A stretch of 64,000 nucleotides of DNA from assembly GCF_017114985.1 (NCBI RefSeq), contig NZ_JABXKP010000038.1, positions 76,736 through 140,735 of the forward strand, read 5' to 3'. The notes under the pieces were generated by a model. That model did no database searches. It was not told where the DNA came from and worked only from the letters and a program-made list of their open reading frames with translations. Shown here piece by piece: positions 1 through 10,815 of the stretch (positions are counted from its first letter, which is position 1; every line of letters begins with the position of its first letter). Made by a program: the position numbers and the translations under genes. Source of the DNA: Nostoc sp. JL33 (GTDB taxonomy: Bacteria > Cyanobacteriota > Cyanobacteriia > Cyanobacteriales > Nostocaceae).

Positions 1-53
1 TAGGTATTGTAGAGTTTGGCAACAGCAGCACTAACAGTTTGGGAATCGGACAT
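1..53 (-). CDS. Start of a class I methyltransferase gene (partial, runs off the left edge)
   Basis: Reading leftward from the ATG at 53-51, the visible codons give MSDSQTVSAAVAKLYNTY. I recognise this as the conserved N-terminus of a cyanobacterial class I SAM-dependent methyltransferase, in which it is normally followed by a P-F-P-rich stretch. Only 17-18 codons are inside the window, so the SAM-binding motif cannot be checked. A second copy of the same start lies at 871-933, truncated where xisH begins. This left copy is presumably the functional gene because it remains open at the edge, but that is inference. Confidence 0.5.
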   Translation of the reverse strand, partial: MSDSQTVSAAVAKLYNT

Positions 54-56
54 GAT
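1..56. repeat. Direct repeat, left copy (methyltransferase start)
   Basis: These 56 bases are identical to 881-936. The match may extend left beyond the window. It covers the start codon and first codons of a methyltransferase gene. To the right of the identical block, the two copies still look related for about 40-50 bases (a TGAGTTTA..CGGATG-like stretch in each), which suggests that the upstream region was duplicated too and has since diverged. Confidence 0.9.
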
Positions 57-135
57 CAGGAATAACGCAGCACTCTTGAGTTTAGCGGATAGTGGATGAT
101 TAGGGCAAAGATTAGTATTGCTTATTTCCTGCTAC

Positions 136-465
136 TTATCCAACAGCAAAGTCAGTAAATTGGCGTTTATAAGGAGCGTAAAATCCTAATACAATATCTT
201 CTTTAAGTACCCCAGCCGCGATTAATTCGTTAGCGATGCCGATTTCTGTACCATCTCTTTGTATCCAAATCTTTGTGTCTTTGATATCAACATGAATGAT
301 GACTCCATAAATTCTCCGTTGTTCTTTCCAGCCAATATTTAAGACTTGATAATGATGGCGTTCTGCATCAAACAATAATTGAACCTCTGTGCCATTAGCC
401 ACGTCGTTAGCGGAATGGTTACTTAAAATATCTTGAATGATTTGAGAGTAATTTATTCCTTCCAT
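136..465 (-). CDS. xisI: XisI family protein
   Basis: A 109-residue protein of the XisI family, named after a factor needed in Anabaena for excision of the fdxN DNA element. The family ending, with F-T-D-F-A-V in the last residues, is present, as is the central I-W-I-Q-R-D-G-T-E stretch. It overlaps the 3' end of xisH by 13 bases, the usual xisH-xisI arrangement, so the two are translated from one message. Many copies of this pair occur in Nostoc genomes far from any excisable element, so a direct role in nitrogen-fixation gene rearrangement should not be assumed. The biochemical activity of XisI is not established. Confidence 0.9.
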   Translation of the reverse strand: MEGINYSQIIQDILSNHSANDVANGTEVQLLFDAERHHYQVLNIGWKEQRRIYGVIIHVDIKDTKIWIQRDGTEIGIANELIAAGVLKEDIVLGFYAPYKRQFTDFAVG

Positions 466-869
466 AAAACAATGTCCTGACTTAACGAATTAAATATTAA
501 AAGTTTAATTTGATATTCTTTTAAAGAATCTTGAATAAATTGACGGGAGAAAAAGTCTTGGTATGTATCTTGGCTAATAGCTAGATATAAAAGGCGTTCT
601 GGCTCTTCTTTTTTTAATGCTAGCCGATAATTCAGGGTTTGACCTAAAGCGAGATGAAATTCAGTTACTTCCGACGCACCTATAAAAGATTTAACTTCTA
701 CGGCTATTTTTTGACCTTGTTTTTGTGCGGCTAATAATCTTTCTGCTCCTAAATCCACAAAAAATTCAATGTCATCAACTTTCAGATGCAGTGGATCATG
801 GGTAATGATCCAACCATCTTTTTCTAAAGCAGTGCGGACAGATTGATGAAATATATCTTTAGATGGCAT
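453..869 (-). CDS. xisH: XisH family PD-(D/E)XK-like protein
   Basis: A 138-residue XisH protein, the normal family length when started at the ATG at 869-867 (M-P-S-K-D-I-F-H). The open frame continues upstream to a GTG at 911, but those extra 14 codons are an out-of-frame reading of a methyltransferase fragment. Residues D39 and E58-V59-K60 fit a PD-(D/E)XK nuclease-type core; this is motif reading, not proof of activity. The gene has no leader of its own: sequence upstream of the ATG is the duplicated methyltransferase start, whose short frame ends 8 bases inside xisH, so expression may depend on that borrowed promoter and translational coupling. Confidence 0.88.
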   Translation of the reverse strand: MPSKDIFHQSVRTALEKDGWIITHDPLHLKVDDIEFFVDLGAERLLAAQKQGQKIAVEVKSFIGASEVTEFHLALGQTLNYRLALKKEEPERLLYLAISQDTYQDFFSRQFIQDSLKEYQIKLLIFNSLSQDIVLWKE

Positions 870-933
870 AGGGAAATGGATAGGTATTGTAGAGTTTGGC
901 AACAGCAGCACTAACAGTTTGGGAATCGGACAT
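862..933 (-). pseudogene. Truncated methyltransferase start fused in front of xisH
   Basis: From the ATG at 933-931 the frame reads the same methyltransferase N-terminus as at the left edge, through the conserved N-T-Y-P-F-P (about 21 codons). It then runs 3 more codons and stops at a TAA at 861-859, just inside xisH. The xisH start codon begins one base after the P-F-P codons. This is a remnant left by duplication or insertion, and it may now serve as a 24-codon leader peptide for xisH. Confidence 0.6.
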
Positions 934-936
934 GAT
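881..936. repeat. Direct repeat, right copy (methyltransferase start)
   Basis: Identical to 1-56. Together the two copies bracket the xisH-xisI unit, about 880 bases apart. The position of the break, immediately before the xisH start codon, suggests that the xisHI unit arrived together with the duplication of the neighbouring gene start. Confidence 0.9.
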
Positions 937-1037
937 AAGTAAATCTTGGGGCAATTCTGAGTTTATCGAATCTCGGATGCTAATAAGCAATAAGGAGTAA
1001 AATTCAAGCCAATAGAATTAATAGCGTTGTATTACAG

Positions 1038-1811
1038 ATGGTAGATTACGGTTTGTCGGGTAAAGTTGCCCTATTAACTGGTGTAAGCCGACACATGGGA
1101 ATTGGTGCAGCGATCACTCATTGACTTGCTGCATCTGGAGCAAATATCTTTACGACTTATTATCGACCATACGATAAGCTGATGCCTTGGAGTAGCAATT
1201 TTCATGAGGCAGAAGAAATCATTGAGTCACTAAAATTACAAAGAGTCAAAGCCGCAGGGGTTGAGGTTAACTTGGCTGAGTCAGAAATGCCCAAAAAACT
1301 TTTTGACCACATTGAGGGCAGTCTGGGACAAGTGGATATTCTAATTAACAATGCCGCTCACGATCAACAAGCAGATATATACTCTTTATCATCCGAATTA
1401 CTTGATACTCATTACACCGTAAATATTCGAGGTACTACATTGTTGTGTGGCGAATTTGCTAATCGCCATGATGGACGGACAGGAGGACGAATTATCAATC
1501 TTACCTCTGGTCAAAGTCTGGCTCCTATGCCCAAAAACTTACCATACGCTATTAGCAAAGGAGCAATAGAAGCGCTGACTCTAAATCTCAGTGCTAGCCT
1601 AGCAAGTAAAAATATTACTGTAAATGCCGTAGATCCTGGGGCAACAGATACAGGCTGGATGAGTAATGAAATCCGCTCAAAAATTGAGGAAAAAGCACCG
1701 TTTGGTCGTTTAGGTACACCAGCAGATGCCGCACGTATCATATTATTTCTCGCCTCATTGCAAGGACAGTGGATTACAGGGCAAATTATTCGTTCTAGAG
1801 GTGGACAGTAA
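1038..1811 (+). pseudogene. Short-chain dehydrogenase/reductase broken by an in-frame TGA
   Basis: The reading frame starts at the ATG at 1038 with the SDR cofactor motif T-G-V-S-R-H-M-G-I-G near residues 14-23 and would give a protein of about 257 residues. It is interrupted by TGA at 1122-1124 (codon 29), where an arginine (CGA) is a plausible ancestor. The rest stays in frame to 1811 and keeps the N-N-A motif, the catalytic Y170-x-x-x-K174 (Y-A-I-S-K) and the C-terminal glycine-rich end. The family reduces or oxidises alcohols and ketones with NAD(P); substrate unknown. A restart at 1182 would lack the nucleotide-binding loop, so the gene is probably inactive unless the stop is read through. 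Confidence 0.8.
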
Positions 1812-1883
1812 CTTCATTTCGCCGTTTTCTATAAGAATGCGATAATCCTCCCATGTCTTTGTTTTAACTCTGTCTTTATTTGT

Positions 1884-2618
1884 ATGATTTACAACCAATC
1901 AGAGTTTAATTTACGCTGTGAGTGGGGGCCACAAGGAGTTGCTGAACTTGCTCCCATCAGTGATGTAGTTGTGATAGTTGACGTTCTCTCTTTTTCTACT
2001 TGTGTAGAAATTGCCACCAACAACGGCGCGATAATTTTTCCTTACGCATATAAAGATGAATCTGTCATAGATTATGCCAAATCAGTGCGAGCAGAGTTGG
2101 CAAGTCATAGACAACATTGGACTACAACAGGATATTCCCTTTCGCCAAAATCGGTAGTTCAGATTCCGGCTGGAACTAGATTAGTTTTACCGTCACCTAA
2201 TGGTTCTTTTCTGACTTTACATACAGGGAATACACCAACTTTGGCTGGTTGCTTGCGAAACTGCCAAGCTGTGGCGCAGTTTGTTCAAAAGTATGGTGAT
2301 AAAATCGCTGTGATTCCTGCCGGTGAGAGGTGGAAAGAAGATGGTAGCCTACGTCCTGCATTTGAAGATTTAATTGGTGCTGGGGCAATTCTGAGTTATT
2401 TAGATGGCAGTTTATCACCAGAAGCTGAAGTGGCTGTGGCAACATTTCAGGCTTTCCAGGAGGATTTACTGGGGTACTTGAAAAAATGCAGTTCTGGTAA
2501 AGAGTTGATTGAAAAAGGTTTTCAGTCAGATGTTGAACTGGCCGCCGCCTACAACGTTAGTGATTGCGTGCCTTTGTTTACTGATAATGCTTATATAAAT
2601 TACAGGCTACAGGCTTAA
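1884..2618 (+). CDS. 2-phosphosulfolactate phosphatase family protein (ComB-like)
   Basis: A 244-residue protein of the ComB family, which in methanogens removes phosphate from 2-phosphosulfolactate during coenzyme M synthesis. Family marks are V-D-V-L-S-F-S-T-C near residues 33-41, S-P-N-G-S near 104-108, and P-A-G-E-R-W near 145-150, followed by a D-L-I-G-A-G-A-I stretch. Cyanobacteria do not make coenzyme M, so the real substrate here is unknown; many bacteria carry such proteins. No clear ribosome binding site is visible before the ATG. It lies 72 bases behind the broken dehydrogenase and has no obvious functional partner nearby. Confidence 0.85.
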   Translation: MIYNQSEFNLRCEWGPQGVAELAPISDVVVIVDVLSFSTCVEIATNNGAIIFPYAYKDESVIDYAKSVRAELASHRQHWTTTGYSLSPKSVVQIPAGTRLVLPSPNGSFLTLHTGNTPTLAGCLRNCQAVAQFVQKYGDKIAVIPAGERWKEDGSLRPAFEDLIGAGAILSYLDGSLSPEAEVAVATFQAFQEDLLGYLKKCSSGKELIEKGFQSDVELAAAYNVSDCVPLFTDNAYINYRLQA

Positions 2619-2649
2619 GAGACTTCCAAATAAAAAATATCCCAAAACT

Positions 2650-2710
2650 GACACAAAAATCCTCTCTATTTCTCCTCTCTCTGTGTTCTCTGCGTCTCTG
2701 CGGTTAGTTT
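2650..2710. repeat. Dispersed Nostoc repeat (CTCTGCG type)
   Basis: A pyrimidine-rich stretch with TCTGTGTTCTCTGCGTCTC. Versions of the same element, in the opposite orientation, occur at about 47675-47710 and, inside smc, at about 47285-47325. It lies between two convergent genes (ending at 2618 and 2730). Confidence 0.6.
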
Positions 2711-2729
2711 ATTTCTTGGAAATCCCTAA

Positions 2730-3260
2730 TTAAACGTCGCATTGATTGGTTTGACAGTATTTGGCATTATTTATAAACTCTTGCAACTTATGCAAGGGAA
2801 TTATCTGCAATGATGACCCACCCTGTACCTCAGCAGCGATGTAAGCAAACTTTTGCCCGCGATAAAACTGGTCACGTCCAACTTTAGTGATATATCGGGA
2901 CTTCTGGAAGTCATTGGCAATATTAAAATTATAAATATTTTGTAATAATTTCACTGCTTTGGCATTTTTTGTGGTGAATTTGAGGCTTGAGTCACCACTA
3001 ACGGTTATTCCTTCTTTAGCCACTGTCCCATTTTGAGATGTGACATCAGCATAAAAGTATAATTTTCCCTTTGTACCCTCGTAGCCGTGGGCTTCGCTGT
3101 TGTATCTCAGAGTTGGTAGTTGAGGTCTGGTCTTTGCCCACTTAACAACGGTGTTGATGTTTTGCTCTGGAAGCGCATTTGCCGGAGTCACAGCTAAAAT
3201 AATTGCGATCGCAGACAGGGTAGCATTGAATAAATAGTTAAATTTAAAACTTTTGTACAT
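2730..3260 (-). CDS. Secreted protein of unknown function
   Basis: A 176-residue protein with a typical signal peptide: basic start (M-Y-K-S-F-K-F), hydrophobic core near residues 13-25, and a likely cleavage after A-N-A near residue 29. The mature part is small, basic and without a motif I recognise. Two cysteines near the C-terminus (C-Q-T-N-Q-C) could form a disulphide in the periplasm. It is transcribed away from apcE, sharing the 718-base gap with that gene. I do not recognise the family; it looks like a conserved cyanobacterial periplasmic protein. Confidence 0.7.
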   Translation of the reverse strand: MYKSFKFNYLFNATLSAIAIILAVTPANALPEQNINTVVKWAKTRPQLPTLRYNSEAHGYEGTKGKLYFYADVTSQNGTVAKEGITVSGDSSLKFTTKNAKAVKLLQNIYNFNIANDFQKSRYITKVGRDQFYRGQKFAYIAAEVQGGSSLQIIPLHKLQEFINNAKYCQTNQCDV

Positions 3261-7357
<4,097 letters not shown>

Positions 7358-7365
7358 CCCCGATC

Positions 7366-7500
7366 AAGATGTTGTGCCTTACAACCGCTTCCCATCACTG
7401 ATGGCAGGTAACAACCTCGGCAGTGTCGGGGTTGATTAGGGAGTAGGGAGTAGGGAATAGGGAACAGGTACAAATTATTTGCTGTTCCCTGTCCCCTGTG
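7366..7500 (+). repeat. Tandem duplication, copy 2 (orphan apcE C-terminal codons)
   Basis: Second copy of 7223-7357. It contains an untranslated repeat of the apcE C-terminal codons ([10 protein letters not shown]..) and stop at 7435-7437, followed by a second copy of the GGGAACAG..CTGTTCCC hairpin. The effect is two successive hairpins between apcE and apcA, which could lower read-through from apcE. Confidence 0.95.
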
Positions 7501-7660
7501 GCCTTCGTAACCTTTCGTAATACCGCTCTCAGTTTGCAGCTAAAACAGTAAATTCTGAAAAGCAATATTACAAAGTGTTAAGAACAGTCATAAATGCTCA
7601 ACAGAATACCGGAAAATGTTTTGCGGAAGGTAATTGAGTTTAAAAGCTTGTCTACTTATG

Positions 7661-7689
7661 TTGACTCAGGCAAACTCGTAATTTATTAG
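7661..7689 (+). promoter_or_regulatory. Candidate sigma70-type promoter for apcABC
   Basis: TTGACT at 7661-7666 and TATTAG at 7684-7689 are separated by 17 bases, a good match to a housekeeping promoter. A start near 7696 would give a leader of about 115 bases before apcA, whose ATG at 7810 has a strong GGAGG site at 7796-7800. Predicted by eye only. Confidence 0.4.
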
Positions 7690-7809
7690 CCGTAGCAGTT
7701 ATGAAACTGTTGTGTCTAAAACGACGAGAAAATAAACTCAGTAACCCAAATTTAAAGTCGCACCAGTTTAATCAAATCCTGGTTTCATTCGTATTGGAGG
7801 AATCCATTA

Positions 7810-8295
7810 ATGAGTATCGTCACGAAAGCTATCGTGAATGCTGATGCAGAAGCCCGCTATCTCAGCCCTGGTGAGTTAGATCGGATCAAATCCTTTGTTG
7901 CAAGTGGTGAGCGCCGTGTACGGATTGCTCAAGTTTTGTCAGAAAACCGGGAACGACTGGTTAAGCAAGCTGGCGATCAACTGTTCCAAAAGCGTCCTGA
8001 TGTTGTGTCTCCTGGTGGGAACGCTTACGGTCAAGAATTGACTGCTACTTGTCTGCGTGACCTAGATTACTACCTCCGTCTCGTTACCTACGGTATCGTT
8101 TCTGGTGATGTTACACCTATTGAAGAAATTGGTGTTATCGGTGTCCGTGAAATGTACAAGTCCTTGGGAACTCCTATCGATGGTGTTGCTGAAGGTATTC
8201 GTGGGTTGAAGAATGTCTCTGCTACCTTGCTGTCTGGTGAAGACGCTGCGGAAGCAGGTAACTACTTCGACTACCTAGTTGGCGCCCTACTGTAG
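7810..8295 (+). CDS. apcA: Allophycocyanin alpha subunit
   Basis: A 161-residue allophycocyanin alpha chain, a building block of the phycobilisome core discs. The phycocyanobilin-binding cysteine is C81 in [13 protein letters not shown], the typical biliprotein signature. Length and sequence match the family from end to end. The start is fixed by GGAGG nine bases upstream. It is followed after 66 bases by apcB, with which it forms the alpha-beta monomer, and then apcC. Base composition and codon use look optimised for high expression (many C-ending codons), as expected for one of the most abundant proteins of the cell. Confidence 0.99.
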   Translation: MSIVTKAIVNADAEARYLSPGELDRIKSFVASGERRVRIAQVLSENRERLVKQAGDQLFQKRPDVVSPGGNAYGQELTATCLRDLDYYLRLVTYGIVSGDVTPIEEIGVIGVREMYKSLGTPIDGVAEGIRGLKNVSATLLSGEDAAEAGNYFDYLVGALL

Positions 8296-8361
8296 GGTGA
8301 AGCTGTTTACCTACAAAAAACAGAAGTATTGCAATACGGTTGGAAATAAGGAATTAACAAC

Positions 8362-8850
8362 ATGGCTCAAGACGCAATTACCGCTGTCATAAACTCCGCA
8401 GACGTTCAAGGTAAGTACCTAGACTCTTCTGCTTTAGAGAAGCTAAAAAGCTATTTCTCCACTGGCGAACTGCGGGTACGTGCTGCTAGCACCATCAGCG
8501 CCAACGCTGCTGCGATCGTCAAAGAAGCTGTAGCAAAATCTTTGCTATACTCTGACATCACCCGTCCCGGCGGCAACATGTATACTACCCGCCGTTATGC
8601 TGCTTGCATCCGTGACTTGGACTACTACCTCCGCTATGCTACCTACGCTATGTTAGCTGGCGATCCTTCCATTTTGGATGAGCGTGTACTAAATGGCTTG
8701 AAGGAAACCTACAACTCCTTAGGTGTTCCCGTTGGCGCTACCGTGCAAGCTATCCAAGCAATTAAACAAGTAACCGCTAGTTTGGTTGGTTCTGACGCTG
8801 GTAAGGAAATGGGTGTTTACTTAGACTATATCTCTTCTGGCTTAAGCTAA
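8362..8850 (+). CDS. apcB: Allophycocyanin beta subunit
   Basis: A 162-residue allophycocyanin beta chain, partner of ApcA in the core trimer. The bilin cysteine is C82 in [14 protein letters not shown]. The asparagine of G-N-M-Y-T-T-R-R, which is methylated in beta subunits, is present ten residues before it. A ribosome site AAGGA lies shortly upstream of the ATG. The gene follows apcA by 66 bases and surely shares its transcript. Confidence 0.99.
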   Translation: MAQDAITAVINSADVQGKYLDSSALEKLKSYFSTGELRVRAASTISANAAAIVKEAVAKSLLYSDITRPGGNMYTTRRYAACIRDLDYYLRYATYAMLAGDPSILDERVLNGLKETYNSLGVPVGATVQAIQAIKQVTASLVGSDAGKEMGVYLDYISSGLS

Positions 8851-9073
8851 GAGCTAGTTTGCGCTTAAGAATTTAGGTGCGGCTTTATTAAGGTCTGGAA
8901 ATCAACCGTGAGTGCTAGAACGTTATATTGCTTATCTTGGTAAATTATCAGTGATGAGTGTTGGTGGTCTAGTATTGATGTTTGATTTCCAGCCTTTGAA
9001 TAATTAAAAGATTTGCACTCAAGATTTTGAGATAAAAAAAGTTTTCACAAAATATACAGGAGATTTTCAGAAT

Positions 9074-9280
9074 ATGTCCCGTTTGTTTAAAATTACTGCT
9101 CTAGTCCCCAGCCAAACCCGAGTTCGTACCCAACGCGAACTGCAAAATACTTACTTCACTAAGCTAGTTCCCTATGAGAACTGGTTCCGCGAACAGCAAC
9201 GTATTCAAAAAGCAGGCGGCAAAATTATCAAGGTGGAACTAGCAACTGGTAAGCAAGGTGCTAATACTGGCTTGTCGTAA
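9074..9280 (+). CDS. apcC: Phycobilisome core small linker (LC, 7.8 kDa)
   Basis: A 68-residue small core linker that caps allophycocyanin trimers at the ends of the core cylinders. It begins M-S-R-L-F-K-I-T-A-L-V-P and contains the conserved E-L-Q-N-T-Y-F-T-K-L-V-P-Y and W-F-R-E-Q-Q-R-I-Q stretches. AGGAG precedes the ATG. The 223-base gap to apcB is longer than the apcA-apcB gap, which leaves room for processing or partial termination and could explain a lower yield of linker than of subunits. A strong terminator follows. Confidence 0.98.
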   Translation: MSRLFKITALVPSQTRVRTQRELQNTYFTKLVPYENWFREQQRIQKAGGKIIKVELATGKQGANTGLS

Positions 9281-9314
9281 TTCTGTAAATAGAATGTTAT
9301 TTTAGGGAATTGGT

Positions 9315-9340
9315 AAGAGGTCGAAAAAGACCTCTTTTTT
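9315..9340 (+). terminator. Rho-independent terminator of the apc operon
   Basis: Stem AAGAGGTC / GACCTCTT with a GAAAAA loop, running straight into TTTTTT. It lies 34 bases after the apcC stop and is the end of the operon. Confidence 0.93.
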
Positions 9341-9427
9341 GTTGAGAATTGATAGTATAAGAAATCTGGTAATTAAGTATTTAATAAATAACACCGTGAT
9401 TCCTCTCAGCCCAACTCTGACAGATGA

Positions 9428-9925
9428 GTTGGCTATGCATCCAACCGCATGGATTACGTTCTCCACACTCGTTGCAAATTCGGAAGTATTGCTCATTGCT
9501 TAGAAGTTCAGAGATTTTTGTATCAACCTCCTTGGATGGTGCATCAGCTTTAAGCCTCATAGCTAACTCCCAGATTGATGTAGGTGTGTATGAATTTTTC
9601 CAGGTTATTTTGCAGACAAGTACGTTTGTACTGCCCTTTTCTTGCTCGACTTTGATTAAGCTAAGGAATTGTTGGCGCTACTCCTTTACCCAAAAAATCC
9701 CTGATCTTTTTTGAAGTCCATATTGATGTGGATGATAGTCATGCAGCGAAGCTAGCAGCAGTGATTGAACCTCAGATTACCATGAATGAGGAAGATATCA
9801 AGATAAAGCTGGCTATTGCAGAAGCTATGGATGCCCGTCTCCAATTTTTTAACGGTATCCAGCGCCAAGTCTCTAAATATAGCTTCTATCCTGATTCATG
9901 GCTACCTTTTGATGAATCGCTGTAG
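9428..9925 (+). pseudogene. Decayed haem-oxygenase-like (DUF3865/TENA-type) protein gene
   Basis: No single frame is intact, but pieces in different frames read like one protein. The first, 9428-9550, gives a stretch with H-C-L-E-V-Q-R-F-L-Y-Q. The last, about 9665-9925, gives F-F-E-V-H-I-D-V-D-D-S-H, an E-x2-H-x3-D-x2-H pattern typical of haem-oxygenase-like di-metal oxidases, then a helical C-terminus ending at 9925. At least two frameshifts or a deletion lie between 9550 and 9665. The best family guess is the cyanobacterial CADD-like DUF3865 group. The only continuous stretch is a 65-codon frame from 9728, too short to be functional alone. Confidence 0.5.
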
Positions 9926-10240
9926 TTAGTCTGTCAACCTTAAATTGATGGGTAAAGAAGTTCGTAGTAAGGACTAAAGTGCTTATTTTTTAAGCCCTAA
10001 AGTGCTTACTACAAACTTTTCATTATTAGCTGGGTAAAAGTAATAAGTGAAAATACGGTTGTAATAACGAGTATTTATAGCATTAAAATACAAACAGTTT
10101 TCCCTATTTTTTTCTGTTTTTAAAGCTGTAATAAAACATTTTAAGATTTGATTACAGAAAATTTTGTCATTTAAATAAGCCTTTTAAGAAATTAGTTGTC
10201 GAGCTTTGGGCAAATTCACAAAGCAAAATTAGGTGCAGCA
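9926..10240. other. AT-rich gap with an inverted repeat
   Basis: About 315 bases without a gene. An imperfect inverted repeat at 9964-10012 has arms GTAGTAAG and CTTACTAC and contains CTAAAGTGCTTA twice; it is a common type of dispersed element in Nostoc. The remainder is very AT-rich and probably contains the promoter of the H-NOX operon, which I could not place. Confidence 0.6.
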
Positions 10241-10253
10241 AGAGGAGGCTTCT

Positions 10254-10805
10254 ATGTACGGATTAGTGAATAAGGCGATTCAAGATATGGTGTGCAGTCG
10301 CTTTGGCGAAGATACTTGGAAAAAAATCAAGCACAAAGCAGAGGTGGATGTAGATGTATTCCTCAGTATGGAGGGCTATCCCGATGACATCACCCACAAG
10401 CTGGTAAAAGCTGCTAGTGCCATTCTCAGTTTACCTCCCTCACAGATTATGCAAGCTTTTGGAGAATTTTGGGTTCAGTACACAGCCCAAGAAGGCTATG
10501 GCGAAATGATGGATATGAGTGGAGATACACTACCTGATTTTTTAGAAAACCTTGATAATCTTCATGCTCGTGTGGGAGTTATCTTTCCTAAACTCCAACC
10601 CCCATCATTTGAGTGTACTGATATGGAGGAAAATTCTCTGAGCTTACATTATCGCTCTGATAGAGAAGGGTTAACGCCAATGATTATTGGACTAGTTAAA
10701 GGATTGGGAACCAAATTTGATACAGAAGTTGAGATTACCCAAACCCAGAGTCGAGATGAGGGTGCTGAACATGATGAATTTTTAGTGATTTATAAACCAA
10801 ATTGA
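10254..10805 (+). CDS. H-NOX haem nitric-oxide/oxygen sensor
   Basis: A 183-residue haem-binding H-NOX protein that senses NO (or O2) through a b-type haem. The proximal haem ligand is H104 in L-D-N-L-H-A-R-V, and the propionate-binding Y133-x-S135-x-R137 motif (Y-R-S-D-R) is intact. The open frame could start at a GTG at 10233, but AGAGGAGG at 10241-10248 places the start at the ATG at 10254, giving M-Y-G-L-V-N, the family N-terminus. The kinase gene follows 10 bases after the stop, as in the known Nostoc alr2278-alr2279 pair. Whether it prefers NO or O2 cannot be read reliably here. Confidence 0.95.
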   Translation: MYGLVNKAIQDMVCSRFGEDTWKKIKHKAEVDVDVFLSMEGYPDDITHKLVKAASAILSLPPSQIMQAFGEFWVQYTAQEGYGEMMDMSGDTLPDFLENLDNLHARVGVIFPKLQPPSFECTDMEENSLSLHYRSDREGLTPMIIGLVKGLGTKFDTEVEITQTQSRDEGAEHDEFLVIYKPN

Positions 10806-10815
10806 ATGCAGTAGC

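Noticed and set aside
136-869. fdxN excision element
   Set aside because: xisH and xisI are present, but no recombinase XisF or nif genes are near; the pair alone does not define an excisable element.
9424-9714. 96-codon open frame read as a single gene
   Set aside because: Only part of the decayed oxidase-like sequence is in this frame; the conserved pieces lie in other frames.
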